Shown: positions 1-11,702 of the stretch, in pieces
Numbering within the stretch: position 1 is the stretch's first letter
Layout of the letters: every line of letters starts with the position of its first letter
Assembly (NCBI GenBank): GCA_023512835.1
Contig: CM042088.1
Span: forward strand, 46,645,199 to 46,709,198
Length of the DNA: 64,000 nucleotides
Direction: 5' to 3'
Source: Taxillus chinensis
Taxonomy: Eukaryota > Streptophyta > Magnoliopsida > Santalales > Loranthaceae
The notes under the pieces: generated by a model
What the model was told of the DNA's origin: nothing
The model's database searches: none
Seen by the model: only the letters and a program-made list of their open reading frames with translations
Program-made: the position numbers and the translations under genes

Positions 1-1103
1 AAAAAATCATATATTTAGATACTAGCTCCATATTTTTTTTTTATTATGTTTTAAATTTTGGATAAAAAATATTTTGATTCTTCAAACTCTAAATTGTAAA
101 GAATAAAAATAAAGATTGGAGAGAGAATCTGGAGTATTACTATTTATACTCTAAATATTTTTTTATTATATTTTTTTGATATATGTGAATTTTTAATTGA
201 TTCTAATAAATAGAATAGATAAAAAATAAAAAATAAAAAAAATTATAATTTAAAATAATAGAGATAGAGAATAAGATGTGAAAAATAAATAAAATATATT
301 GAATAAATATTATTTATTTTCTAAAATAATATGAAAATTATAAAATTAATATAATTGCTCTTAGTAAATATTTATTATATTCTAAGAGCAGGCTAGAGAT
401 AGAGAATAAGATGTGAAAAATAAATAAAATATATTATTTTAATATTTGTTATTTTACTTTTCTTTCTCTCTCCAAAATAAAGTTTATTATATTAAATATA
501 TTATAAAATTAATTATTTTTTTTTGGGGGGGGGGTTTGTTGGGGTTGGGGAAAAAATATTTTCTTAAAAATAAAAAATTCTCTTAGTAAAATATTTATTA
601 TATTCTAACTATATAGAGAATAACATAAATAAACATCAGACATAATTACGATTGTTTCCTTAATTTTCTCCCATAAATTTGAATTTTTTAATATTAATGC
701 GTTTTATATAGAAACAAAGTTCATTTTTTTCAATGTTTAACAATAATTATAATTATTTTTATATTAATTTTTTTGTTTTCTCCCTCACTTCGAATATGTA
801 AACAAAATAAGAATAGTAGATTTATTATTAAAAACAGAAAAGAAGAAGTGAATAATAAACAAAAGAAAGAAAAAAGAAGTGACATCACGGACAGAGAACC
901 TTATCCGGCTGGACCGTCTGCAATGCCGGCGGCGCTCCCAGTCAAGCCCGTCGCTCTTCACCACCCACGATGCTTCCCTCTCAAATCTGCTTTCAGAAAT
1001 TCACCCACATGTTGTTTATACTTTTCCAACCACTTCTTGCTCCAAACCGCCGCCGCCGTCTCTACTCTCTACGACAACTCCATGAAACCTTAACCCTCGA
1101 TCG
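1..1103. other. AT-rich 5' flank of the RKF3-type gene with duplicated modules
   Basis: No gene is supported here. A 40 bp module is repeated exactly at 261-300 and 396-435. A second module starting with ctcttagtaaa occurs at 358-384 and again, with one extra base, at 580-607. A G-rich run lies at 525-550. From about 900 the composition becomes C-rich and less AT-rich, as expected for the promoter and leader of the receptor kinase. The short open frames at 773-1093 and 970-1782 look like leader sequence or shadows of the kinase frame. Confidence 0.6.
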
Positions 1104-2999
1104 ATGTCTGTCCCGATGTCTCTCCTTCACTGCCACGTCATCTTCCTTGTTCTCTTTCTCCCCCTCCTACCGCCGTCGCTCGCCCAGAACAGCTCCTCCG
1201 CCTGCCCGCTCGATTTCGGAGCCCTCCGCCGCTTCTACGCGAGGGTGGCCGCGCCGGAGTGCCAGTTCATCCGGCAGGGCCTCCGCCTGGTGCAGTCCCT
1301 GTTTCTTCGCGGCACCGGCCGATTCCTCCCTCCGGCGAACTCTTCCGAGTCGTGCTGGGACTCGTACCAGGCCCTGGTCTCCGAGTTCTTCCCCAAGTTC
1401 GACATCCGATCCTCCTGTGAGTTCGACACCACCGCCTGGGCCGCGGAGGCCTGCCTCAACATCACTACTAAGGCACAGTTCGAAGCGGTGGTGCCCAAAT
1501 CGTCGCTGGGCGACGTGGCCCGCGCGTGCAACCACTCGCTGGAGAACAACTCACCGTGCGCGTTCTGCACCACCAGGCTGTCCGCCCTCCAGGCATCGTA
1601 CCTCGCCGGCGGCTCCAACGCCTCCTCCTCCTCCTCCGACTGTACCGCGTACCCGTCCATCTACGCCGCCGCATTCTCTAATTGGCTTGGCCCCACCGAT
1701 TTGGGAACCGCCAGGTGCTTGTTTCAGCTCGACTTCACCGCATCGGACGACGGTAGCCACCGGACGGTTGTCGTTTTGGTAGCCGTCATTGTTTCCGTGG
1801 CGGCGTTGGTGTTGGGCGGCTGCGGCGGCGGAATTTGGTATCGGATTCGGACCCAAAAGAAGAAGATGGGTGTAGGTCGTGTTGGTGAGGTTGATGAGAC
1901 TGGTGGGTTTGAGTCGATCAGCAATAGGACCAATTTGATTAGGTTCAGATTCGATGAAATTAAGGAGGCCACCGGCAACTTCTGCAGGGGGAACATAATT
2001 GGGATGGGAGGGTACGGCAATGTGTACAGAGGGGTGATGAAGAACGGCTCCGAGGTGGCGGTGAAGAGGTTCAAGAACTGTTCCGCTGCCGGGGATGCCA
2101 GTTTTGCACACGAGGTGGAGGTCATTGCCAGCATCCGCCATGTGAACCTGGTTGCCCTCAGAGGCTTTTGTACTGCCACTGTTCCCCTGGAGGGCGGCCA
2201 CCAGAGGCTCATTGTGTGTGATTTGATGAAGAACGGAAGCCTGCACGATCACCTCTTTGGGTCTCGTTCTCCACCACCCAATAGTAGTAACAAGAGGACG
2301 ATGCTCAGCTGGCCCATCCGCCAGAATATAGCCCTCGGGACCGCCCGGGGCTTGGCCTATCTGCACCACGGGGCTCACCCGGCCATCATTCACAGAGACA
2401 TCAAGGCCAGCAACATACTTTTGGACGAGAGGTTTGAGCCCAAGTTGGGGGATTTCGGCCTCGCTAGGTTCGCGCCAGAGGGGGTGACTCACCTGAGCAC
2501 TAGGGTGGCCGGGACGATGGGCTACGTGGCACCGGAGTACGCCTTGTATGGACAGGTGACGGAGAGGAGCGATGTGTACAGCTTTGGAGTTGTGCTTCTT
2601 GAGCTCTTGAGTGGGAAGAAGGCCATCACTCCTGTGACTGAAACCCAAACCACTCTCGTGGCTGATTGGGCTTGGGCACTGATGAGGAGAGGGAGGCCTT
2701 TGGATGTGGTTGATCAGGGAATGCCGGAAATGGGCGGCCCTGAAGTCATGGAGAGATATGTGCTCATTGCTGCTCTGTGCTCTCACCCTCAGCTGTATGC
2801 TAGGCCAACCATGGATCAGGTTGTGAAGATTTTGGAAATGGACTTGCCCGTACCTTTGGTCCCAGACCGTCCCATACCCATTGTGGCGGATATTGGTGAT
2901 ATTGAGAGGTCTGCAAGCAGCAGCGGTTCGGGTCAGCTATCTACTCCTGCTGGCTACCAGCCATTCACACTCTCCAGTGATCGTGACCACATCTTGTAA
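1104..2999 (+). CDS. RKF3: RKF3-like receptor serine/threonine kinase
   Basis: Intronless frame of 631 residues encoding a plasma-membrane receptor-like kinase. A signal peptide (about 1-28, ending SLAQ) leads into a Cys-rich extracellular region (about 30-218) of the RKF3/SPUF-like type with several N-glycosylation sequons. One membrane helix lies at about 221-243. The kinase domain starts near 290: glycine loop GMGGYG at 300-305, ATP-binding lysine in VAVKRF (K321), catalytic HRDIKASN from 430, DFG at 450-452 and APE at 476-478. All key residues are present, so an active kinase is expected. The C-terminal tail is Ser-rich. Extracellular organisation and kinase sequence resemble Arabidopsis RKF3 (At2g48010, from memory); the ligand is unknown. 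Long antisense frames over this gene are compositional shadows. Confidence 0.9.
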   Translation: MSVPMSLLHCHVIFLVLFLPLLPPSLAQNSSSACPLDFGALRRFYARVAAPECQFIRQGLRLVQSLFLRGTGRFLPPANSSESCWDSYQALVSEFFPKFDIRSSCEFDTTAWAAEACLNITTKAQFEAVVPKSSLGDVARACNHSLENNSPCAFCTTRLSALQASYLAGGSNASSSSSDCTAYPSIYAAAFSNWLGPTDLGTARCLFQLDFTASDDGSHRTVVVLVAVIVSVAALVLGGCGGGIWYRIRTQKKKMGVGRVGEVDETGGFESISNRTNLIRFRFDEIKEATGNFCRGNIIGMGGYGNVYRGVMKNGSEVAVKRFKNCSAAGDASFAHEVEVIASIRHVNLVALRGFCTATVPLEGGHQRLIVCDLMKNGSLHDHLFGSRSPPPNSSNKRTMLSWPIRQNIALGTARGLAYLHHGAHPAIIHRDIKASNILLDERFEPKLGDFGLARFAPEGVTHLSTRVAGTMGYVAPEYALYGQVTERSDVYSFGVVLLELLSGKKAITPVTETQTTLVADWAWALMRRGRPLDVVDQGMPEMGGPEVMERYVLIAALCSHPQLYARPTMDQVVKILEMDLPVPLVPDRPIPIVADIGDIERSASSSGSGQLSTPAGYQPFTLSSDRDHIL

Positions 3000-3951
3000 T
3001 ATAAGTTGTAGTTAACATTGCTTGGCATGATTTGATGATGTTGAGTTAGTGCATGTGCGTTAGTATGTATCCTCAGATTCTTTAATTCATATGATGATTG
3101 ATATGAGTTACTGCTTATATATATATATATATATAAAAGAGTAGAAGAATTCGTCTCGTCTTCCCACATATGATTAAGCATCTGAGCTTACCCGATTCCC
3201 GAAGTGTTGTCTATTTGGTAGGTAAGGTAAATCAATGCTTTCAATTTGCGCAGATATTTGTTGCACTCATCACGGCTCAGACTGAGTTGGAACCAACCAT
3301 AAGAACCTTTTTTTAAAATTTTATAATCATATTCCATAACTATGAGCTTTTGAATTTGTTGTATTCCAAAAAAAATTCTAACCCGACTGTTCAATTCAGC
3401 ATTAAGTCGAAACATCCTCCATCAGTAAGGAATGATTTGTACGCCTAAAATAAAGTGAGGTTCGACTGTACCAAAAAAACGCGTAACATCCTTTCCTATT
3501 GCAATGACATTCAACTAGAGTCCAAGTCCAAAACAAAAAACAAAAAAGGTTTGGAGAGTATTGTTTTAGCACGCCTTTTATGTACACCATCTAAACATTT
3601 CTAATGGGATAAACTAACACGTGAAAACTTCCCACGCCAGTGCTATATTGACATGGAAATTCCTATCCTTAGCTAATTAGAAATGGATTAAACATATGCG
3701 CTGTACTGGCGCACCCAAACTGAGGAACAAATGGCACTGCCCCATATCTGCCCCCGCCTATGTAAATTCGGGGAGTCAACCTGTACTTCTGGCGACAATC
3801 TGGGAAGCCTGGAGCACTTAGTATTGCTGCTTCCAGGCCCCATTCCTTGGTTTTGAGTTTCTTCAAAAGCTCTGTTCCAAACCTTTGCTACTCATGAATA
3901 AAGATATCTGCAGGCACAGAAACGCAGCAGCTACCGGCAACAACAGAAGAC
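3000..3951. other. Intergenic region between receptor kinase and transporter
   Basis: It holds the 3' end of the receptor-kinase transcript, a TA dinucleotide run at 3116-3135 and the transporter leader. Short frames on the minus strand show no recognisable domain. No gene is supported. Confidence 0.6.
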
Positions 3952-6900
3952 ATGGGTAGCTACGAGGATACGTCAGAGATAACAGAGCCACTGGTACGGC
4001 AGCAGAAGGACTCCGTTCAAAGAGGAGGTGGCCTCCCGGATGAAAACCCAACTGGGAAAAGCAACAGCAAACACGATGTCTGGATGACTTACCTCAGCAC
4101 GTTTGTTGCAGTTTGTGGGTCTTTTGCCCTCGGATCCTGCGTAAGTGGAAACTCAGCTTCATGGGTTGTTTCTGTTTTTGTGCCCAGTATGGTGGAGGCA
4201 TATGATTTTTGAGACCTTGAAAAGTGAAAAGCAAATTCACATAATCAACACGGAATTGGTTTTGTAGGCAGGGTATTCTTCCCCTACTGAGGATGCAATC
4301 ACTGAGGATCTAAATCTATCTACAGCAGAGGTACGTTCAACGAATTCCCTTCACCTTCTGGACCCACATTATCTCTGCACAACAGCTATATTATATGGAC
4401 TGGCTTCAACAAATTTTATAGTCCAACCCTGCTCATTGAGCGCAAAGTTACCCACCCCTGCTCATTGAGCATTAGTAAGGAGGATCTGGCTGGTCAAGTC
4501 TATTTTCCTAGAAACTTTTGTGGATATCTGCAAGGAGGGTTTTATTTTTAAAATTAACAGATTTTATAAGACAGGTTTTATAAGAATTTGAGGATTGTAG
4601 GTTGTGAAATTATTTTGCCATGAATTGCGAAATTGATTGGAAAGTAAATAATGAAAAATGAGCTCATCCTTGGGAGCCCGTGCTATTGAAAAAGGGACAA
4701 AAAAATACAACCGCCACATGGTTGTATGTAGCAATGCTCATTGAAAAATATCTCACAGAACCCAAACAGAGTAAGTTACAAATTATAATAATTTTTTCCA
4801 GGACAAGCAGATCTGATATTAGCATATTGAAACTCAGTTTAGATTCTTGGATGCGCACAACAAAGTACAGGAATGTATTGCCTAACATTCTTTAATGTTC
4901 CTGAATGCAGTACTCATTATTTGGCTCCATATTGACTTTTGGTGCAATGATTGGAGCAGCAACTAGTGGGCTCATTGCTGATTTCATTGGCCGAAAAGGG
5001 GTAAGGAAGGGACACTATTGTACTTAAAACCTGCTTTTCAAGTACGAGCTTTTTTACATGAGAGGAGCAGTTGTGCAGGCAATGAGAACAGCTGCTGGGT
5101 TCTGCACTGGAGGGTGGCTAGCAATATACCTTTCCCAGGTTTGAATATGAAATCACCCTTGAGCTTTATATTTTATGCTTTCTCTCATTTTCTTGCTCAA
5201 AGAAAGTGTGACCCGCTCATTTTTAATTTTATTTTCTTTATGTCCCTAATATTACTGTGACAGAATGTCTGGCCACTGGACATTGGGAGACTGGCAACAG
5301 GATATGGGATGGGAGTCTTTTCCTATGTGGTGAGCACTGCTTTCTACTTCTAACTCCTATTTTTTTTTCTCTGCAATGCGTGGAGTTTGAGAATATTAAT
5401 TGTAAACTCGCACATTGAGCTTGACTAGAACATTAAATGAATAATAAGGTACCCGTTTTTATTGCTGAAATTGCTCCCAAGAATCTACGAGGAGCATTGA
5501 CGACCGTCAATCAGGTGAGCACATATGCTAGCTAAAGAAGAAGCAGTACTGTCAGATGAATAATTTCTACTTTCTATGCAGCTCATGATTTGTTGTGGGA
5601 TATCTGTTGCATTCATAATTGGGACGGTGCTCACATGGAGGGTTTTAGCATTAACCGGTGAATCTCCATACTCATAGCTGCCTTGAGATTGGGCATAAAA
5701 ATAGAAGATGTGATTACATATGGTCATACTATGAACTTGTAGGACTGTTCCCTTGCTTCATACTACTGGTGGGCCTATTTTTCGTTCCAGAATCTCCAAG
5801 GTGGCTGGTAAGAAACTACACCGAACAGGACAACTTCCTGTTTTATAATGGCAGCTGTAAAAGGTAAGCGTAGTAGTCTACATACTAACATTTGTTTTTG
5901 AGTAATTGCAGGCAGCAAGGGGTAAACAAAGAGAGTTTGAAGCTGCACTCCAGAAACTCCGTGGGAAAGATGTGGACATATCCAATGAAATCTTAGAAAT
6001 CCAAGTTTTAATCCCACTTTAACTCAAGTTCAGTATATGATTATAATGCTGAAGCATTTGACAAAATAACTTGTCATGAGTTTTCTGTCATTTTCTTGAC
6101 AGGATTACATAGAAACTCTCCAAAAGCTTCCTAAAGCCAAACTGTTGGATCTGTTTCAGAAAAGATACTTACCCTCAGTCATTGTAATCCCTCAACAAAT
6201 GTCCCAGACGTCAAATACTTCTCTTTAAGTCTCAGTTTTTTCATGTAGTTTCTGTGATCTCTCTCTCATTAGTCATTACTCGCCTTTCATTATCAGATAG
6301 GCGTTGGACTAATGCTCATCCAACAATTTGGGGGAATCAATGGAATTGTTTTTTATGCGAGTAGTATTTTTTGAGTTAGCAGGTAAAGGTACTTATTTTT
6401 AGGCTGATATTTTGAGGTGATACAGAAATCATATCTTTTTCAAATCAAGTCCAATCCTTTGAGAATTTAAATTTATTAATTTTTCTGATATTGATTTTTC
6501 TAGTTTTTGACTTGTTCTCACCCAGGATTTTCTTCCAGTCTCGGGTCAATAATATTTGCTTGCCTTCAGGTTTCAGTACTTCTTTGAATTTCACAATCCT
6601 ATATGTTTGTCAAGTGTAGGAATTGCATCCAATACCTATATTTTTCTGATGCAGGTTGTCGTGACTGCAATTTCTGCAACCATAGTAGATAGAGCTGGAA
6701 GAAGACCCCTTCTTCTGGTAAATCTTTACCATAATATTAAAACCATGCCATCAAACCAAGCCCCTCTGAATGTTTTCTTACTGTCAATCTAGGTTTCTGC
6801 ATCTGGCTTGCTTGTTGGCTGTGTCTTGACTGGAACAGCATTTTACATTAAGGTAAATTTAGATGATAAGCCCTAGCATGTTCTAATTTTGGTTTCTTTA

Positions 6901-7629
6901 CATTTCACTTGTAAAGACCCTTCTGTGAACCTGCAGACTCATGATTTAGCACTCCAGGCAGTCCCAGCACTTGCTGTTACTGGCATACTGGTATTACCTT
7001 TGAGTTTTGTGATATTGATTTATACCCTCAAATCAACTTTTTAAGAAACGAGTTCTTCAACTGTTTGGTGTTTGTAATCTTATGCATGTTTTTTGAGTTC
7101 AGGTATACATAGGATCCTCTTCAGTTGGAATGGGACCTGTTCCTTGGGTTATAATGTCTGAGGTACTATCATTCAGAAAACTTCTTTTTTGCAAAATTTG
7201 TCCTGTAGGACAACTAAGTTTACCGACTACCTTAAACCTGTTTCAGATCTTCCCTATAAATATTAAAGGAGCCGCAGGAAGCCTTGCAACACTAGTAAAT
7301 TGGTTTGGGGCATGGGCGGTATCCTACGCTTTCAACTTTCTCTTGGACTGGAGCTCTTACGGTAACATATGAATCTGAGTTGATTTTCATTAATGCAGAG
7401 AAAACTATATATTGTAAAAACCAAGAAACAGCATACGGCCTTTAAAAAAGGAAGTTGGGCCCAATACTAGGATGTGAAAAACTTGCAATTTTTGTTGTTG
7501 TTGTGGTTTTCAGGTACATTTGTTCTATTTGCTGCAATCAATGCATTGGGTATTCTTTTTACTGTCACAGTGGTACCTGAAACAAAGGGAAGAAGTCTAG
7601 AACAAATCCAGGCAACCATTAACAAGTAG
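3952..7629 (+). CDS. ERD6-like sugar/H+ symporter (MFS), one apparent frameshift
   Basis: Eighteen exons with consistent phases: 3952-4140, 4268-4330, 4911-5000, 5079-5138, 5264-5329, 5449-5514, 5582-5657, 5743-5807, 5912-6004, 6103-6183, 6297-6382, 6526-6569, 6655-6717, 6793-6852, 6937-6990, 7103-7162, 7247-7361, 7514-7629. The product would be about 481 residues, normal for ERD6-like monosaccharide/H+ symporters, which usually act at the tonoplast. Visible signatures are DFIGRKG after helix 2, PESPRWL before the central loop, QQFGGINGI in helix 7, DRAGRRPLL after helix 8, [10 protein letters not shown], and PETKGRSLE near the C-terminus. Exon 11 is 86 nt where the phases require 85; an extra T in ATTTTTTG at 6366-6373 brings a TGA. 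Either this is a base error or the allele is broken. Probably the At2g48020 counterpart (from memory). Confidence 0.88.
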
Positions 7630-9961
7630 AGATGCACAGTTTTTGAAAGGAAAGCTCATTGCAGGGTTGTCTGAGAGAAGTTTCAGGAATTGGATACCAA
7701 AGTTACTTATTTGAAGGCAGATTTTTTTGTTTATTATTTTTATTTTCATATTCATTTAATAAAATAAAAAATTGGGTCATTTCATTCCACAGTTTTGAGT
7801 GCAAAAGACAATGGGAACACCCAAGAGTTGGATTAATTAATTAGATGAATATTATCGATAAATGTGCTTTCTATGGTTTTTTTGCTTTCTTTGTATATAT
7901 AGCAGTTTTCCCAGCTAGAATCATATATGATATGGAGAATAGTAAACATTTAAGCTCTCTTGACCACAAGTATAAGTACCTATTGGAAAGAACTCTCGAG
8001 CATACAAACGTACACCACAAATTTACAATGCTCTTTATCTTTTGGGAATCAGCATTCATGCAAGAAAAATAGAAATCTAGAAATTGAGAATAATAATACT
8101 TGAGAGCTGGTTCCAAGACCAAAAAGAAAAAATATCATCAGAGTTAAATTACTCTTCAGAAACAAGCTCAATGAAAATGGCAAAGTTGTGAGAAATAGTG
8201 TTGGACTGGTCTAATTACGGTTAAAATGTAATTAGATATTATTAATATCATCTAGAAATTATCTCATAATGTCACCCAAATACAGGATTTTATACGGGCG
8301 TGACATTTTGCATACATTTAATCTCTACTTTCATGTCTAATATTATTTTTTATTTTATTTTCATATATGAAAGAATTTTTCACATATAAACTTTAACTCT
8401 AATACAATTCTTTATTTTATCTTTATTGTTAAAATTAAATATATATATTTTACTTTTGCTAATTTAAGATCCACAATAACTCATTCAAATAATATAATAT
8501 TATTTGAACAAATAAAGAGTGACTATTTAAAAATAAAGAATTATTATATATTCTTCAAAAATAAAAAGAGAATAAAGAATATACTAGAGCAATATTTTAG
8601 AGGTTGATTATCTATTTATGGAAAATAGAAAATTTATTGAAAATGATTGGAAAAGGATATCTCCATATTAAATATATAATGATTAATCAAATTTATCATT
8701 TTCAAATATATTACAGAATAATATTATTAATAACTAAAAAAGGTGAAGTTTGCGTGATTTACAATCCATTTTTAATTTTGAGCTAAGTTTGCATAATGTG
8801 AATACTATTTTAATTTAAAACAAATAATATCATGATACTTAAAATCTCTTTTGTAGTATATAATTTGAATTATTTTAAATAAAATTACACTTTATTATAA
8901 TATTTGTTAAAATTTAAATTAAATAATTATTTAATTAAAACAGTATATATTTTTAAAATTATTAATCAACATAATAATTATATATTTAATGTTGTTCTTA
9001 TTATATGTATGCGTGGGTGTATTAAATAATAAGATATATATATATATTGTTAGAATAATACATTCTAATACGAAATGAGATTTATGCCCCAAAAAGCATC
9101 AAATAAATTTTTGTTTCTTTAAAAAAATTCTAGCTTTTAAAATATATTATACACACATTTATGTTTGTTTGTTTTCTTTACATTATTGAAGTTAGTTAAG
9201 TTTGTTGTATGATGTTTCATCCTTCCACACGGTTAGGCGCACAATTTTCAAAGATAATAGCAATATTAAAAATGTAATTATTATTAATGGAAAGGTTATC
9301 ACCATATTAAATATATAATGATTAATTAAATTTATCATTTTTAAATATTGCTATTAACAGTGTTTTTTAATAAATTAGTATATAATAATAATTTAATCTA
9401 TAAAAAATAAAGATATTACCGTAATAGTTTTTTTTGTATTTCACATTTAAAAATTATAAGTTAATTTCTATCGAATATTTTTTAATATTTTAATTTTGAA
9501 GTTATATTTTAAAGTTTATGTTTTTAAACTTTATTTTTAAAATCAATGGATTTTTTATTTGGATATTAGTTTAGCAGGTAGAATGGGTAATAGTTTAAAA
9601 ACATTTTAAAAACAATTATTTGTGGAACAATCAGTGTCTTCATTGATTTGGTTCACGCGTATATTTAGGCCCGATCCTTTTAAAATTATGATTAAAATAG
9701 TCTAAAATTTGTATAATTTGATCTGTCATGCGGTCCATAAGCAAATCCACGGATTAGTAATTCATTTTAAACCCTTACGCCCTAACCAACGAAGGAATTA
9801 TAAATATTATGAAAAAATGTAATGGGTTGAACAATAATAAAATAAAATAAATAAATTATATATTTTAGATTTCAAATAGTTTGATGATGGGAATGTGCAC
9901 GGACTAATTACGTTTAAAAGGTTATATTTACAAATTTGTTGATATTTAAGTAGACAAAATT
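7630..9961. other. AT-rich intergenic region with a diverged direct repeat
   Basis: The transporter 3' UTR is followed by about 2 kb of very AT-rich DNA. A segment of about 60 bp containing ccatattaaatatataatg occurs near 8645-8710 and again near 9290-9350 with few changes, suggesting repeat-derived sequence. A MITE-like motif, tagagcaatatttt, starts near 8585. No coding potential is seen. Confidence 0.5.
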
Positions 9962-10044
9962 GTTTCTTGGAGCCGAGTGGTTAAAGAGACAGACTTGAAA
10001 TCTGTTGGGCTTCGTCGGCCGAGGTTCGAAACCTGACGTTGACA
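9962..10044 (+). pseudogene. Decayed tRNA-Ser(UGA) copy
   Basis: The D-loop segment, anticodon arm (ACAGA, loop CTTGAAA, TCTGT, anticodon TGA) and T-loop core ggttcgaa match the intact tRNA-Ser 167 bp downstream. The acceptor stem no longer pairs: the 5' side gtttctt does not complement the 3' side. The T stem has two mismatches and the D stem is disturbed. I read this as a duplicated, non-functional copy, although a T run follows. Confidence 0.7.
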
Positions 10045-10128
10045 ATTTCACCTTTTTTTTACTTCAGCTGACGCACATTTAATTTACTGAATAGTTATTA
10101 TATTTGTTGTAGAGAAATTCTGCCAATT

Positions 10129-10210
10129 GTCGATATGTCCGAGTGGTTAAGGAGACAGACTTGAAATCTGTTGGGCTTTGCCCGCGCAGGTTCGAACCCT
10201 GCTGTCGACG
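10129..10210 (+). tRNA. tRNA-Ser (anticodon UGA)
   Basis: An 82 nt type II tRNA. The acceptor stem GTCGATA pairs with TGTCGAC (one G-U), followed by discriminator G. The A box is in tccgagtggttaagg, the anticodon stem ACAGA/TCTGT encloses loop CTTGAAA with anticodon TGA, there is a variable arm, and the T arm is GCAGG-TTCGAAC-CCTGC. A T run starting 3 nt after the end fits Pol III termination. Confidence 0.93.
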
Positions 10211-10880
10211 ATGTTTTTAATAATTATTTTACCAGCCCTGAATTGCACATGTCATTGATGCCACACGGTGGAATTTTCTGTATCTTCGATTGTTTCATTT
10301 TATTAAATATGCCTATGAAATACACTCCAAAAAAGATAAAATTATATTTTAAAAAATAATATATTTATATCAAACAAGCCCTGCAAGTCTAGCTACCACT
10401 ATTTTGTAACGGCTATTGTAAGTATATACTCACTGCCCCTACGAAATACAACCAACATGAAAAAAAAAAAACAAAAAAATAAATGGAACATCAACATTTC
10501 TATATCTTTCTCTAGTCGACACCCAATTATGGACTACAGTTCTCCAGATGATGAGATAAATAGAATTTCCCTATATCAATTATAAACCATAGATATTAAT
10601 AATAGTATTAATAGAGTAGGAAACCGGATATAAATTAACGTGGTCGGTACCATCTGATCAGTCCAAGTGTCCAACTAAGTCCTAAAATATACACTGTCGT
10701 AACTGCAAATTGATGCAATTAAATCTCAACCTGAGCTGTCGTTATAGTACATCTACGAATAAAATAAAGTACTTGTTAGGAGAAGCGAACGCATCACACA
10801 TCAATACCAACGATAAACTCATGCAATTAATTAATTAGCCCCATGCAGCAAGCTGGTATGTTTAATTAACCCTGCTTTTA

Positions 10881-10885
<5 letters not shown>

Positions 10886-10916
<31 letters not shown>

Positions 10917-10935
10917 GAGAGAGAAAGAGAAAAGG
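10886..10935. repeat. TA/GA compound microsatellite
   Basis: A run of TA dinucleotides followed by GA/GAAA units, readable directly. It is likely length-polymorphic. Confidence 0.9.
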
Positions 10936-11465
10936 ATTATAACTGCAATCGCGGCTCTGTTCGATCGTGATCTCAAAATTGAATCTCCTGCTTTGACCTT
11001 TTACAATTTGTTTCGCAATCTCCATTGGAGTTGGGTCCGCCGGGTTTATGGTGAACGGTGTGATGCGGCTTTCCCAGGATCCCACATGCGCCATGCGTGG
11101 CCTTCACATCTATGTTGGGGTTGGTAAGTTGCAGGGTGGGCGAGCTTGCTTCTTGCTGTTGATGGTTTTTTTTAATCTTCGTTTATTATAAAAATCATTA
11201 AATTTTAATCATAATCCGGTTAACTAAAAATCATTTTTCTACATATAAACTGCTAAAAACCACGATTATAAAACAGTTTTCCCACCCCCTACCCCCAACA
11301 AAAACCAAAGGAACCTTCTTCTTTTCAGGAGGGGAGAGAGAATCCAACGGAGACTGAACAAAAACAAACCACATATGTTAGTTTATTGGTACGTGGCAGC
11401 ATCCCATTAACCAGAAAAGGCTCCTATAGTCCGTCCTGGATCCTTCCTTTCTGCCATAATAATGC

Positions 11466-11490
11466 AAACCAAACCAAACCAAACCAAACC
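11466..11490. repeat. Five tandem AAACC units
   Basis: Perfect 5 bp tandem repeat just upstream of the EEP-fold gene, followed by two ccaat units. It is not the plant telomere repeat (TTTAGGG/CCCTAAA). Confidence 0.9.
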
Positions 11491-11702
11491 CAGTCCAATC
11501 CAATCCCTCTTTCATCCATTCGATTCCATGCCAAAATGGTACAACACTGCCTGAGAGAGAATAATAGTATTAGTGGTAGCCAGAGACTGGAGGTAGAGAA
11601 TCCAAAAAGGTCCTAAACTAATCAATCAATCAATCAAGCATCCCCACCCACTTGGCCACTTTTATTTTATTTTTCTCTTTTGCTAAGCGCACACCACTGC
11701 AT

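Larger units (their letters stand above)
10211..11702. other. Intergenic region and promoter/leader of the EEP-fold gene
   Basis: It contains a TA run (10886-10912) passing into GA-rich sequence to about 10935, and five tandem copies of AAACC at 11466-11490 about 210 bp upstream of the next start codon. Minus-strand frame 10831-11094 runs through the microsatellite and is not credible. No gene is supported. Confidence 0.6.

Noticed and set aside
1551..2786. 411-codon open frame on the minus strand over the receptor kinase
   Set aside because: It overlaps intact kinase motifs on the other strand and has no domain of its own; GC-rich coding DNA often leaves antisense frames open.
11466..11490. 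Interstitial telomere repeat
   Set aside because: The unit is AAACC, not the plant CCCTAAA/TTTAGGG repeat.
11652..11702. N-terminal extension of the EEP-fold protein (MATFILFF-like)
   Set aside because: The codon is TTG; the first ATG in frame is at 11703.
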